NCBI RefSeq assembly: GCF_016019955.1
Contig: NZ_JAECRZ010000001.1
Coordinates: 62,001-126,000 of the forward strand
DNA from: Thiosulfatihalobacter marinus
GTDB lineage: Bacteria; Pseudomonadota; Alphaproteobacteria; Rhodobacterales; Rhodobacteraceae
DNA: 64,000 nucleotides
Reading direction: 5' to 3'
Below the pieces are notes generated by a model. It ran no database searches, was not told the origin of the DNA, and worked only from the letters and a program-made list of their open reading frames with translations. Shown here one piece after another: positions 18,249 to 27,231 of the stretch (its first letter is position 1; every line of letters begins with the position of its first letter). Position numbers and translations under genes: made by a program.

Positions 18249-19163
18249 ATGTCGAGCAGGACAAACCCCAAAGTGGCGGTATTGATGGGCGGCTTCTCGG
18301 CTGAGCGGGAGGTGTCGCTATCGACAGGGCGTGAATGCGCCGCCGCGCTGCGGGAAGCGGGAATTGAAGTGGTCGAGGTCGATGCGGGCCGCGATCTGCC
18401 TGTGCGCCTGGACGGGATCGGGCCGGATGTCTGTTTCAATGCATTGCATGGCCGATGGGGCGAAGACGGCTGCGTGCAGGGCATTCTTGAGTGGATGGGT
18501 CTGCCGTATACGCATTCCGGCGTTCTGGCCTCGGCACTGGCGATGGACAAGCAACGCTCCAAGGACGTGTATCGGGCTGCCGGTTTGCCGGTGGTGGACA
18601 GCATCATCCGCACAAAGGCCGATGTGGCGGCGCGCCATGTGATGGACCCGCCCTATGTGGTGAAGCCCAACAACGAGGGCAGCTCGGTTGGTATTTACAT
18701 CGTCACCGAGGCAAGCAACGGCCCGCCGCGGCTTTCCGAGGACATGCCCGAACATGTGATGGTGGAAGCCTATGCACCGGGGCGCGAGCTGACCACGACG
18801 GTGATGGGAGACCGGGCCCTGACGGTCACGGATATCCTGACGGACGGGTGGTATGACTATCACGCGAAATATGCCGAGGGCGGATCGCGCCATGTGGTGC
18901 CGGCGGACATCCCACAGGAGATTCACGATGCGTGTCTGGACTATGCGCTGCGGGCGCATCGCGCGCTGGGGTGTCGTGGTGTGAGCCGGACCGATTTCCG
19001 CTGGGACGAGGCGCGGGGGCTGGCGGGGCTGATCCTGTTGGAGACCAATACCCAGCCGGGCATGACACCGACATCGCTGGTGCCGGAGCAGGCGCAACAG
19101 GTGGGCATCGGATTTCCTGAATTATGCCGCTGGATCGTGGAGGACGCCTCGTGCAACCGATAG
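18249..19163 (+). CDS. ddl: D-alanine--D-alanine ligase
   Basis: A 304-residue ATP-grasp ligase that makes D-Ala-D-Ala for the pentapeptide. It has the N-terminal [19 protein letters not shown], the ATP-grasp segment [15 protein letters not shown] near residue 137, [15 protein letters not shown] near 172 and the metal/substrate region [20 protein letters not shown] near 258-278. ATG 18249 starts the conserved part; the TTG two codons upstream (18243) is less likely. The ribosome-binding site is weak. Its 3' end overlaps ftsQ by 13 bp. Confidence 0.94.
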   Translation: MSSRTNPKVAVLMGGFSAEREVSLSTGRECAAALREAGIEVVEVDAGRDLPVRLDGIGPDVCFNALHGRWGEDGCVQGILEWMGLPYTHSGVLASALAMDKQRSKDVYRAAGLPVVDSIIRTKADVAARHVMDPPYVVKPNNEGSSVGIYIVTEASNGPPRLSEDMPEHVMVEAYAPGRELTTTVMGDRALTVTDILTDGWYDYHAKYAEGGSRHVVPADIPQEIHDACLDYALRAHRALGCRGVSRTDFRWDEARGLAGLILLETNTQPGMTPTSLVPEQAQQVGIGFPELCRWIVEDASCNR

Positions 19164-20026
19164 GCTCGCGCCCGGATCCGGCACCGTCGCGCTGGGCCTA
19201 CCGGCTGGAGCGGTTGATGCTGACGCCGCTGTTCCGGTTCGGGCTGCGGTTTGTGCTGCCCTTTGCGCTTGTGGCCGGGATGTCGCTTGTGTGGCTGATG
19301 GATCAGGATCGGCGGGATCGGCTGGTGATGGCCTATAACGACCTGCGAACCGAAGTCGCCACACGCCCGGAATTCATGGTCAGCGCCATGGCGATCGATG
19401 GCGCGTCCAAGGGCATTGCCGAAGATATTCGCGAGATCATGCCGATCGATTTCCCCATCAGTTCCTTTGATCTGGAACTGGACGAAATTCAGGCCCGCAT
19501 TTCGGAGCTTCCCGCGATCGCGCGATCGGCGGTGCGGGTAAAGCCGGGCGGTATCCTGCAAATTCTTGTGACAGAGCGCGACCCGGTAATTTTGTGGCGC
19601 ACGTATGACGGGCTCGATCTGGTGGATCGGCAAGGCTATGTGACCGGCCCGGCCCGGGCGCGGGGCCTGTATCCTGACCTGCCGCTGATGGCGGGTGACG
19701 GTGCGGACCGCGCTGTGAAGGAAGCCTTGCAGCTATACGCCGCGGCAGGGCCACTGAGAGGCCGTATCCGGGGCCTGGTGCGCGTGGGCGAGCGGCGATG
19801 GGATGCGGTGCTGGATCGCGACCAGCGCATCCTGCTGCCGGAAACCGGTGCCGTGCAGGCGCTGGAACGGGTGATCGCGTTGAGCGAGGCACAGGACATG
19901 CTGGAGCGCGATCTTTTGGTTGTGGATATGCGGCTTGCGGCGCGACCGACGATCCGGTTGGCCGAGGCAGCGGCGGAAGACTGGTGGCGGATCAGCCAGA
20001 TGACATTGGGGAAATTGCAGCAATGA
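19151..20026 (+). CDS. ftsQ: Cell division protein FtsQ
   Basis: A 291-residue bitopic protein: a short cytoplasmic N-terminus with [10 protein letters not shown], a single membrane helix at about residues 31-52, a POTRA domain (about 68-142; substrate strand [23 protein letters not shown]) and the FtsQ beta domain. It recruits FtsB/FtsL and FtsI/FtsW to the septum. The GTG at 19151 lies inside ddl and matches the usual QPxxRxxxDPAPSR beginning of Rhodobacterales FtsQ. Its stop overlaps ftsA by ATGA. Confidence 0.9.
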   Translation: MQPIGSRPDPAPSRWAYRLERLMLTPLFRFGLRFVLPFALVAGMSLVWLMDQDRRDRLVMAYNDLRTEVATRPEFMVSAMAIDGASKGIAEDIREIMPIDFPISSFDLELDEIQARISELPAIARSAVRVKPGGILQILVTERDPVILWRTYDGLDLVDRQGYVTGPARARGLYPDLPLMAGDGADRAVKEALQLYAAAGPLRGRIRGLVRVGERRWDAVLDRDQRILLPETGAVQALERVIALSEAQDMLERDLLVVDMRLAARPTIRLAEAAAEDWWRISQMTLGKLQQ

Positions 20027-21357
20027 TCGAGCTTTACGAATCCCAGAGAGCGATGCGCAACATGCGCAAGGCGGCCATGCAGCGAGGCGTTGTCGCGGTT
20101 CTGGATGTGGGTAGTTCCAAGATTGCCTGCCTTGTGTTGCGGTTTGACGGCAGCGACAAGCTTGCAGAGATGGACGGTGTTGGCCCGATGGCCGGGCAAA
20201 GCGGTTTCCGGGTGATCGGGGCGGCGACGACGCGGTCGCGCGGGGTGCGGTTTGGCGAAATCAACGCGATGCAGGAAACCGAACGCGCGATCCGCACCGC
20301 GATTCAGGCAGCCCAGAAAATGGCCAAGATCCGGGTGGACCACGTGATCGCCTGTTTTGCCGGAGCCGAGCCGCGTTCCTATGGGTTGGACGGGAGCATC
20401 GACCTTGAGGGGCACGTGGTTACGGAGCAGGATGTCGCGCGCGTGCTGGCGGCCTGTGACGCCCCGGATTTCGGTGCGAACCGCGAGGTTCTGCACGCCC
20501 AGCCGGTCAATTTTGCGCTGGATCACCGGTCTGGTCTGGGCGATCCGCGTGGGCAGATGGGGCAGCGATTGACCACGGACATGCATATGCTGACTGTCGA
20601 TGAGGCCGCCGTGCAGAACCTGGCGCATTGCGTGAAGCGCTGTGACCTGGAGCTGGCCGGGATTGCATCGTCTTCTTATGTTTCGGGGCTTTCGGCGCTG
20701 GTGGAGGACGAGCAGGAGCTTGGCGCGGCCTGTATCGACATGGGCGGCGGAGCGACCGGCATCTCGATCTTCATGAAAAAGCACATGATCTATGCCGATG
20801 CCGTACGCATGGGCGGGGAACATGTGACCGGAGACATCTCGATGGGCTTGCAGGTGCCCAAGGCGACAGCCGAACGTATCAAGACGTTTTACGGCGGCGT
20901 TGTGGCCACCGGAATGGACGACCGCGAGATGATCGAGCTGGAGGGCGATACCGGCGATTGGGAACATGACCGGCGCTCGGTCAGCCGGGCCGAGTTGATC
21001 GGGATCATGCGGCCCAGGGTCGAGGAGATCCTCGAAGAGGTGCGGGCGCGGCTGGACGTTGCCGGCTTTGATCATCTGCCAAGCCAGCAGATCGTGCTGA
21101 CCGGTGGCGGCAGCCAGATTCCGGGGCTTGACGGGCTGGCCAGCAAGATTTTGGGTCAGCAGGTACGGCTGGGCCGTCCGATGCGCGTGCATGGGCTTCC
21201 GCAGGCGGCGACGGGGCCGGGATTTGCCAGCGCCGTCGGCATGTGCCTTTTCGCCACCCATCCCCAGGACGAATGGTGGGATTTCGAACTGCCGGTGGAG
21301 CGGTATCCGGGGCGCAGCCTGCGCCGCGCGGTGCGCTGGTTCCGGGACAATTGGTAG
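20023..21357 (+). CDS. ftsA: Cell division protein FtsA
   Basis: A 444-residue actin-fold protein that tethers FtsZ to the membrane. Phosphate-1 region VLDVGSSKIACLV (about 26-38), phosphate-2 region CIDMGGGATGISIF (about 237-250) and adenosine region LTGGGSQIPGLDGLA (about 360-374) are in order. The C-terminus RSLRRAVRWFRDNW is an amphipathic membrane-targeting helix. The start overlaps the ftsQ stop by ATGA. It is followed by an unusually long 357-bp gap before ftsZ. Confidence 0.94.
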   Translation: MIELYESQRAMRNMRKAAMQRGVVAVLDVGSSKIACLVLRFDGSDKLAEMDGVGPMAGQSGFRVIGAATTRSRGVRFGEINAMQETERAIRTAIQAAQKMAKIRVDHVIACFAGAEPRSYGLDGSIDLEGHVVTEQDVARVLAACDAPDFGANREVLHAQPVNFALDHRSGLGDPRGQMGQRLTTDMHMLTVDEAAVQNLAHCVKRCDLELAGIASSSYVSGLSALVEDEQELGAACIDMGGGATGISIFMKKHMIYADAVRMGGEHVTGDISMGLQVPKATAERIKTFYGGVVATGMDDREMIELEGDTGDWEHDRRSVSRAELIGIMRPRVEEILEEVRARLDVAGFDHLPSQQIVLTGGGSQIPGLDGLASKILGQQVRLGRPMRVHGLPQAATGPGFASAVGMCLFATHPQDEWWDFELPVERYPGRSLRRAVRWFRDNW

Positions 21358-21540
21358 AAACGTGCGCGCTTTTTCCGGGTGACGGCGCCCACGGATCGCG
21401 ATAAACTGGGCGCCAACACGTCCGAAAAGGGCGGGCAGGAGAGCCGGGCAGCGGGCCTCTGAAACATGTCAGATCCAATTGAGCGCACGCCGTGTCGGGG
21501 TGTGGCGCGTCAGATGTTGTTGTGTGTCGACCCGCGTGAG

Positions 21541-21606
21541 CCGCAAAATATGTGAAAACTGGCAAGATGCCGCCGGAATATGGGCTTTTCCCCCCATATT
21601 TTGCGG
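21541..21606 (+). promoter_or_regulatory. Competing inverted repeats in the ftsA-ftsZ gap
   Basis: The 357-bp gap 21358-21714 holds a perfect 12-bp inverted repeat, CCGCAAAATATG (21541-21552) and CATATTTTGCGG (21595-21606). Nested within it is AATATGGG (21577-21584) with CCCATATT (21593-21600). The right arm is shared, so the two hairpins exclude each other. AAAAATGCCTTTTTT follows at 21608-21622, GATTC (GANTC) at 21630-21634 and a short CCCGC/GCGGG hairpin at about 21678-21690, before AGGCGGACAGTTCC and the ftsZ ATG. The rest of the gap (21358-21540) shows no ORF or motif I can support. Confidence 0.55.
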
Positions 21607-21714
21607 TAAAAATGCCTTTTTTGGATGACGATTCAGTAAAGCACGGCTAATAATGGGCTTGAGTAGGCAGAAATAACCCCCGCGAAGCGGGTAAAACAAC
21701 AGGCGGACAGTTCC

Positions 21715-23343
21715 ATGACATTGAATCTGACGATGCCCGACGAGGCGGACCTGAAACCCCGTATCACCGTTTTCGGTGTCGGCGGAGCCGGTGGCAATGC
21801 GGTTAACAACATGATCGCGAAAGAGCTGGACGGCGTCGATTTCGTTGTGGCCAACACCGATGCGCAGGCGCTTCAGCAAAGCGATGCGACGAGCCGTATC
21901 CAACTGGGCGTGAAAGTAACCGAAGGATTGGGTGCCGGGGCGCGCGCCAGTGTCGGCGCGGCTGCCGCCGAGGAAAGCATCGAACAGATCGTGGATCACC
22001 TGGCCGGGGCGCATATGTGCTTTATCACGGCCGGCATGGGCGGTGGCACCGGAACCGGTGCAGCGCCGATCATCGCGCAAGCCGCCCGCGAATTGGGGGT
22101 GCTGACCGTTGGCGTCGTGACCAAGCCCTTCCAGTTCGAGGGTGCCAAGCGGATGCGCCAGGCGGAAGAGGGTGTTGAAACCCTGCAAAAGATGGTCGAC
22201 ACGTTGATCATCATTCCCAACCAGAACCTGTTCCGCCTTGCAAACGAGAAGACAACCTTTACCGAGGCGTTTTCGATGGCAGACGATGTGCTGTATCAGG
22301 GCGTCAAGGGGGTGACGGATCTGATGGTGCGCCCTGGCCTGATCAACCTCGACTTTGCCGATGTGCGTGCCGTGATGGACGAGATGGGCAAGGCGATGAT
22401 GGGCACCGGCGAGGCCGAGGGCGAGGATCGCGCCATTCAGGCCGCCGAAAAGGCGATCGCCAACCCGCTGCTGGACGAAATCAGCCTGCGTGGCGCAAAG
22501 GGTGTTCTGATCAATATCACCGGCGGGCACGACCTGACCCTGTTCGAACTGGACGAGGCCGCCAATCGCATCCGCGAGGAAGTGGACGCGGACGCCAATA
22601 TCATCGTTGGCTCGACCATGGATAATAATATGGAAGGCGCGATGCGCGTTTCGGTCGTGGCCACGGGGATTGACGCGGCCGAAGTGACTTCGCCAATGCC
22701 GATCCCGCGCCGGTCGATGAAACAGCCGCTGACCCAGCAGGTATCGCAGGAAACCGCCGAAGAGACGGCGCACCAGGCTGAAGACAGCGCACCGCCTGTC
22801 TATGTGGCGGATACGCCTGTCGCAGAGCCGACATTGTTCTCGGATCTGGATGCCCAGAGAGCCGCCGCCGAAGATCAGATGGAAGACATCTTCGAGGAAG
22901 AGCAGGTTGCCGCGCCGGTTTTCGAACCGGCGGCGCGCGATGATGATCTGCCGCCGCCGGCCTATCAGCCGGCCCCGGTGCAGGCGTTCGAACCGGAAAT
23001 GGTGGAAGAAGAGCCCGAGGAATTCGTGGCGCCGCGGCGGCCTGCGGCCGGGACGCCGACACCACAGATGATCGAGCGCCTGAAGGCGGCGGTGGACAAG
23101 GCCCCTGCCGCGGCGCCGGCCCCACGACCCATGGCGCAAAAGCCGCAACCGGAAGAGCGCGCACGATTTGGTATCAACTCGCTGATCAATCGCATGACGG
23201 GCCATGGGTCCGAGGCACAAGGCCACCCCGCACAAGCGGTGCGCCAGCAGCCCAGCATGGCCGCGCCCGAGCCGGAAGCCCACGAGGAAGAAGATCAGGA
23301 CCGGATCGAAATCCCGGCCTTCCTGCGTCGCCAGGCGAACTGA
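21715..23343 (+). CDS. ftsZ: Cell division protein FtsZ
   Basis: A 542-residue tubulin homologue that polymerises into the Z ring. The GTPase core carries [12 protein letters not shown] near residue 20, the GTP signature [10 protein letters not shown] near 105-114 and the T7 synergy loop NLDFADV near 210. A long Pro/Glu/Gln-rich linker (about 335-525) is followed by the C-terminal conserved peptide [14 protein letters not shown] that binds FtsA. Total length exceeds the 380-390 residues of E. coli FtsZ because of the linker, which is normal for alphaproteobacteria. An intrinsic terminator follows 26 bp after the stop. Confidence 0.97.
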   Translation: MTLNLTMPDEADLKPRITVFGVGGAGGNAVNNMIAKELDGVDFVVANTDAQALQQSDATSRIQLGVKVTEGLGAGARASVGAAAAEESIEQIVDHLAGAHMCFITAGMGGGTGTGAAPIIAQAARELGVLTVGVVTKPFQFEGAKRMRQAEEGVETLQKMVDTLIIIPNQNLFRLANEKTTFTEAFSMADDVLYQGVKGVTDLMVRPGLINLDFADVRAVMDEMGKAMMGTGEAEGEDRAIQAAEKAIANPLLDEISLRGAKGVLINITGGHDLTLFELDEAANRIREEVDADANIIVGSTMDNNMEGAMRVSVVATGIDAAEVTSPMPIPRRSMKQPLTQQVSQETAEETAHQAEDSAPPVYVADTPVAEPTLFSDLDAQRAAAEDQMEDIFEEEQVAAPVFEPAARDDDLPPPAYQPAPVQAFEPEMVEEEPEEFVAPRRPAAGTPTPQMIERLKAAVDKAPAAAPAPRPMAQKPQPEERARFGINSLINRMTGHGSEAQGHPAQAVRQQPSMAAPEPEAHEEEDQDRIEIPAFLRRQAN

Positions 23344-23369
23344 TTTTTCCGGCAGGAACACGTTAGATT

Positions 23370-23395
23370 GGGCCGCGCGAGTCGCGGCCCTTTTC
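23370..23395 (+). terminator. Intrinsic terminator of ftsZ
   Basis: GGGCCGCG (23370-23377), loop CGAGT and CGCGGCCC (23383-23390) followed by TTTTC. It closes the ftsZ transcript and implies a separate promoter for lpxC in 23396-23563. Confidence 0.8.
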
Positions 23396-23535
23396 TATTG
23401 GTTATCAGTCGGTTGGATTGGGGTTGGCGGGGTTTCGCCGATTTGTTTCAGCCATGTTTCAGGCCGTTACAAAGATTGAATTGTGATGCACATGTGAAAC
23501 GACTACCTCAAGGGTGCGGCGCAATGGGGAGCGCC

Positions 23536-23553
23536 TTGGCAACTTTGGCAACT
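23536..23553 (+). repeat. Perfect 9-bp tandem repeat in the lpxC leader
   Basis: TTGGCAACT occurs twice head to tail, ending 10 bp before the GTG start of lpxC and directly upstream of its likely ribosome-binding site CTGGGGAA. Confidence 0.7.
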
Positions 23554-23563
23554 GGGGAACACA

Positions 23564-24484
23564 GTGCAAGCAACGCTGAAATCATCGATCCGCTTTTCCG
23601 GCAAGGGCCTGCATTCAGGCGCCCCGGCGCGCATGACCATCCATCCGGCCTCGGCCGATTACGGGATCTGGTTCCGCCGTGCCGACATACTGCTGGGCGA
23701 TGCGATGATTCCTGCGCGATGGGACGCGGTCGAGCAGACGGCGCTGTGCACACGGGTGCTGAACGATGCCGGCGTTTCGGTTTCGACAATCGAACATGTC
23801 ATGGCCGCGCTGGCGGGTTGTGGCGTGCACAACGCCCTGATCGAGGTGGATGGCCCGGAAGTGCCGATCATGGATGGCAGCGCGGCGGAATTCGTTCGCG
23901 CGATCCTGCGGGGCGGGGTCATTTCCCAAGGTGTTCCAGCGCGTGCGATCGAGGTATTGAAACCGGTTGCCGTGACCCGGGGAGAAGCCCGCGCCGAGCT
24001 GGCGCCGGACACGGAACTGCGCATCGATTTCCACATTGATTTTGATGACGCCGCGATCGGGCGTCAATCCAAGTGCCTGACAATGGCCAATGGCAGTTTT
24101 GTCCGCGAATTGAGTGACAGTCGCACCTTTTGCCGTCGGGCAGACGTGGAGGCGATGCGCGCAAACGGGCTGGCTTTGGGGGGCACGTTGGATAACGCGG
24201 TCGTCGTGGACGGCGATACGGTGCTGACGCCGGGTGGGCTACGCCACCAGGACGAAGCCGTGCGCCACAAGATGCTGGACGCGCTGGGCGATCTCGCCTT
24301 GGCGGGTGCGCCCATTCTGGGCCGGTATACCGGTATTCGTGCCGGTCACGCGCTGACCAACGAGTTGTTGCGGACGCTTTTCGCCGACCCGGCCGCCTGG
24401 CGGTTCGTGGAATGCAGCCCTGAACAGGCGGCAAGATTACCGGGCGCGGGCGTGCACGCGGCGGAAATCCCCGCTGTCGCCTGA
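23564..24484 (+). CDS. lpxC: UDP-3-O-acyl-N-acetylglucosamine deacetylase
   Basis: A 306-residue zinc amidase that commits UDP-GlcNAc to lipid A synthesis. Zinc ligands are visible as the His in EHVMAALAG near residue 75 and the HKxxDxxGD motif seen as RHKMLDALGDLALAG near 235. The N-terminus TLKSSIRFSGKGLHSG is typical. The start is GTG at 23564. It lies after the ftsZ terminator and before bamD, so envelope and division genes adjoin but need not share a transcript. Confidence 0.94.
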   Translation: MQATLKSSIRFSGKGLHSGAPARMTIHPASADYGIWFRRADILLGDAMIPARWDAVEQTALCTRVLNDAGVSVSTIEHVMAALAGCGVHNALIEVDGPEVPIMDGSAAEFVRAILRGGVISQGVPARAIEVLKPVAVTRGEARAELAPDTELRIDFHIDFDDAAIGRQSKCLTMANGSFVRELSDSRTFCRRADVEAMRANGLALGGTLDNAVVVDGDTVLTPGGLRHQDEAVRHKMLDALGDLALAGAPILGRYTGIRAGHALTNELLRTLFADPAAWRFVECSPEQAARLPGAGVHAAEIPAVA

Positions 24485-24489
24485 CCCTT

Positions 24490-24530
24490 GGTGCACAAAA
24501 GCCGCCAAAGACGTTTTGCACCGGAATTTT
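24490..24530 (+). terminator. Possible weak terminator after lpxC
   Basis: GGTGCA(C)AAAA at 24490-24500 pairs with TTTTGCACC at 24514-24522 with one bulged base, followed by GGAATTTTC. The tail is poor, so this may be only an attenuating hairpin. Confidence 0.3.
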
Positions 24531-24591
24531 CTATGCTAACAGCTTGTCAAAGGGTGGGGTTTGCCCGCCGCAAAGCAAGAGGTTGAGCAGC

Positions 24592-25446
24592 ATGGCAGGC
24601 ATGGGGGTGCGCATTCGTTCTGTCGGATTGGTACTGGTGCTGGCGGTGCTGGCAGCGTGTTCAACATCCACAGCGGAACGGGCCAAGCGCGGCGATGTTT
24701 CGCTGGAAGGGTTTACTGCCGAGCAGATCTATCAGCGGGGCGAATACGAGCTGAGCCGTGGCAAGGGTGAGGACGCCGCGTTTTTCTTTTCGGAGGTTGA
24801 ACGGCTTTATCCCTATTCGGAGCTGACAAAGCGCGCCTTGATCATGCAGGCATTTGCCTATCACAAGGGCAAGCTGTATCCCGAAGCGCGCGCAGCAGCG
24901 CAACGCTATATTGATTTCTACCCTGCGGATGACGATGCCGCCTATGCCCAATACCTGTTGGCGCTGAGTTATTATGACCAGATTGACGAGGTCGGTCGGG
25001 ACCAGGGGCTGACATTCCAGGCCTTGCAGGAGCTTCGCAAGGTGATCGAGCTTTACCCCGACACCGAGTATGCGCGGTCTTCGATGTTGAAATTCGATCT
25101 TGCGTTCGATCAGCTGGCCGCCAAGGAAATGGAAATCGGTCGCTATTATCTGCGGCGAGATCACTATGCGGCGGCGATCAAGCGATTCCGGATAGTGGTG
25201 GAAGATTTCCAGACGACCACGCACACCGCAGAGGCGCTGCACCGGCTTGTCGAATCCTACCTGGCGCTGGGTCTGACCGACGAGGCGCAGACCGCCGCGG
25301 CGATCCTGGGCTACAATTTCCAGTCGACCGATTGGTATCAGGACAGTTTCAAGTTGCTGACCGAACAGGGGCTGAAGCCACGTGCGAAGGGCGACAACTG
25401 GCTGAGCCGGGTCTATCGCCAGACGGTTCAGGGCAAGTGGCTGTAA
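24592..25446 (+). CDS. bamD: Outer membrane protein assembly factor BamD (lipoprotein)
   Basis: A 284-residue lipoprotein of the BAM complex, which inserts beta-barrel proteins into the outer membrane. The signal peptide ends in the lipobox LAAC (about residues 17-20). TPR-type repeats follow: AEQIYQRGEYELSRGK, ALIMQAFAYHKGKLYPEA and AQYLLALSYYDQI are typical of BamD/YfiO. ATG 24592 follows AAGAGGTTGAGCAGC; the frame extends to 24544 but that would place 16 extra residues before the signal peptide. It is followed 27 bp later by recN. Confidence 0.92.
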   Translation: MAGMGVRIRSVGLVLVLAVLAACSTSTAERAKRGDVSLEGFTAEQIYQRGEYELSRGKGEDAAFFFSEVERLYPYSELTKRALIMQAFAYHKGKLYPEARAAAQRYIDFYPADDDAAYAQYLLALSYYDQIDEVGRDQGLTFQALQELRKVIELYPDTEYARSSMLKFDLAFDQLAAKEMEIGRYYLRRDHYAAAIKRFRIVVEDFQTTTHTAEALHRLVESYLALGLTDEAQTAAAILGYNFQSTDWYQDSFKLLTEQGLKPRAKGDNWLSRVYRQTVQGKWL

Positions 25447-25473
25447 CCGGTCGCGGTTTGGGGAAGAGCGCGG

Positions 25474-27120
25474 ATGCTGCGCACGCTTGATATCAGGGAC
25501 ATGCTGATCATTGACCGGCTGGAATTGCAGTTCCGGCCGGGGTTGAATGTGCTGACCGGCGAAACTGGCGCCGGCAAATCAATCCTGCTGGATTCGCTGG
25601 GTTTCGTTCTGGGCTGGCGGGGGCGGGCCGAACTGGTGCGCAGCGGGGCGGATCAGGGCGAGGTTGTCGCCGTGTTCGATCTGCCCGCCGGACATGCCGC
25701 GCACGACATTCTGGACGAGGCGGGATTGCCGGTGGGCGATGAATTGGTTCTGCGCCGGGTCAACAGCCGTGACGGGCGCAAGACCGCCTGGGTGAATGAC
25801 CGGCGCTGTTCGGGTGAGGTTCTGCGCCTGCTTTCAGAGACCCTAGTCGAGCTGCACGGGCAGCATGATGACCGCGGGTTGTTGAATCCGCGCGGTCACC
25901 GGGCAGTCCTGGACAGTTTTGCCGAAACCGGTGCGGAGCGGGCGCAAACCCGGGCGGCATGGGGTGCGATGGCGGCGGCGCGCAAGGCGCTGGCCGAGGC
26001 CGAGGCCGCGCTGGATGCAGCACGGGCGGAAGAAGATTTCCTGCGTCATGCGGTGGGTGAACTGGATGCGATGGACCCACAGCCGGGAGAAGAGGCCGAA
26101 CTGGACAGCCGCCGGCGGATGATGCAGGGCGCGGAAAAATTGCGCGAGACCGTGGCGCGGGCGCATATGGCGTTGGGACTTGAAGGGGCCGAGGGGGCCA
26201 TGGGCGATGCGCTTCGCTGGCTGGAGAGCGCCGTTGACGGCACCGAGGGGATGCTGAACGGGCCGCTGGCGGCGTTGGAACGATCCCTGAACGAGCTTGG
26301 CGAGGCTGTGGACGGAGTGGAGCGATGCCTTGAGGCGTTGGTCTTCAACCCGCATGAGCTGGAAGAAACCGAGGAGCGCTTGTTTGCGTTGCGTGGACTT
26401 GCGCGCAAACACGGTGTGACGCCGGATGAGCTGGGCGCATTTGCGGAAGATTTGCGGGCGCGGCTGGCGGCGCTGGATGCCGGAGAAGGCAATATCGCCG
26501 GGCTGCGCGCCGCATTGGCCGATGCCGGGAAAGGCTATGACATTGCCGCCGATGCGCTTTGTCAAAGGCGCAGGCAAGCGGCGGGCCGGCTGGACAAGGC
26601 GGTGATGGCGGAACTGGCGCCGCTGAAGATGGAGCGCGCTGTTTTCGAAACCCGCCTGAGTGTGGCCGAGCCCGGCCCGGACGGGCGCGACCAGGTGGAA
26701 TTTGTCGTGGCCACGAATCCCGGTGCACCGGCCGGACCCCTGGCCAGAATCGCTTCGGGCGGGGAATTGAGCCGGTTCCTGTTGGCGCTGAAGGTGTGCC
26801 TGACACAGGATGTGGGCGGCCTGACCATGATCTTTGACGAGATCGACAGGGGCGTGGGCGGCGCTACGGCCGATGCCGTAGGGCGCAGGCTGGCGGCTCT
26901 GGCAGGGCAAGGCCAGGTGCTGGTCGTGACCCATTCACCGCAGGTGGCGGCGCTGGGGGCGCATCACTGGCGGGTCGAGAAAGCGGTGACTGGCGGGCAG
27001 ACGCTAAGCCGGGTGGTGCCCTTGTCGGCGGACGATCGGGTGGACGAGATCGCCCGGATGCTTTCGGGCGATACGATCACCAACGAGGCCCGCGCCGCAG
27101 CAAAGGCGTTGCTGGGCTAG
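25474..27120 (+). CDS. recN: DNA repair ATPase RecN
   Basis: A 548-residue SMC-like protein for double-strand-break repair. It starts with LRTLDIRDMLIIDRLELQF and the Walker A GETGAGKS near residue 30. The central part is a coiled coil (about 150-380) rich in Ala, Glu and Leu, followed by the ABC signature ASGGELSRFLLAL near 427 and Walker B MIFDEIDRGVGG near 452. Position after bamD is the usual arrangement in Rhodobacterales. No LexA-type box was recognised upstream. Confidence 0.94.
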   Translation: MLRTLDIRDMLIIDRLELQFRPGLNVLTGETGAGKSILLDSLGFVLGWRGRAELVRSGADQGEVVAVFDLPAGHAAHDILDEAGLPVGDELVLRRVNSRDGRKTAWVNDRRCSGEVLRLLSETLVELHGQHDDRGLLNPRGHRAVLDSFAETGAERAQTRAAWGAMAAARKALAEAEAALDAARAEEDFLRHAVGELDAMDPQPGEEAELDSRRRMMQGAEKLRETVARAHMALGLEGAEGAMGDALRWLESAVDGTEGMLNGPLAALERSLNELGEAVDGVERCLEALVFNPHELEETEERLFALRGLARKHGVTPDELGAFAEDLRARLAALDAGEGNIAGLRAALADAGKGYDIAADALCQRRRQAAGRLDKAVMAELAPLKMERAVFETRLSVAEPGPDGRDQVEFVVATNPGAPAGPLARIASGGELSRFLLALKVCLTQDVGGLTMIFDEIDRGVGGATADAVGRRLAALAGQGQVLVVTHSPQVAALGAHHWRVEKAVTGGQTLSRVVPLSADDRVDEIARMLSGDTITNEARAAAKALLG

Positions 27121-27231
27121 GGTTGTCTGGCCGGTGTTGATGGTCTGCGTTCAGGGGAACAGGGTTAACGCTTTGCTCGTGCGCGGAATTTCCGCTACAG
27201 CTTGAACAAACTCCCAACCAGTCGGGGCGGC

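Noticed and set aside
21469-23361. A 630-codon open frame antisense to ftsZ
   Set aside because: It is the mirror of a GC-rich, strongly biased coding strand; ftsZ is certain and the antisense translation is His/Arg-rich low-quality sequence without any family motif.
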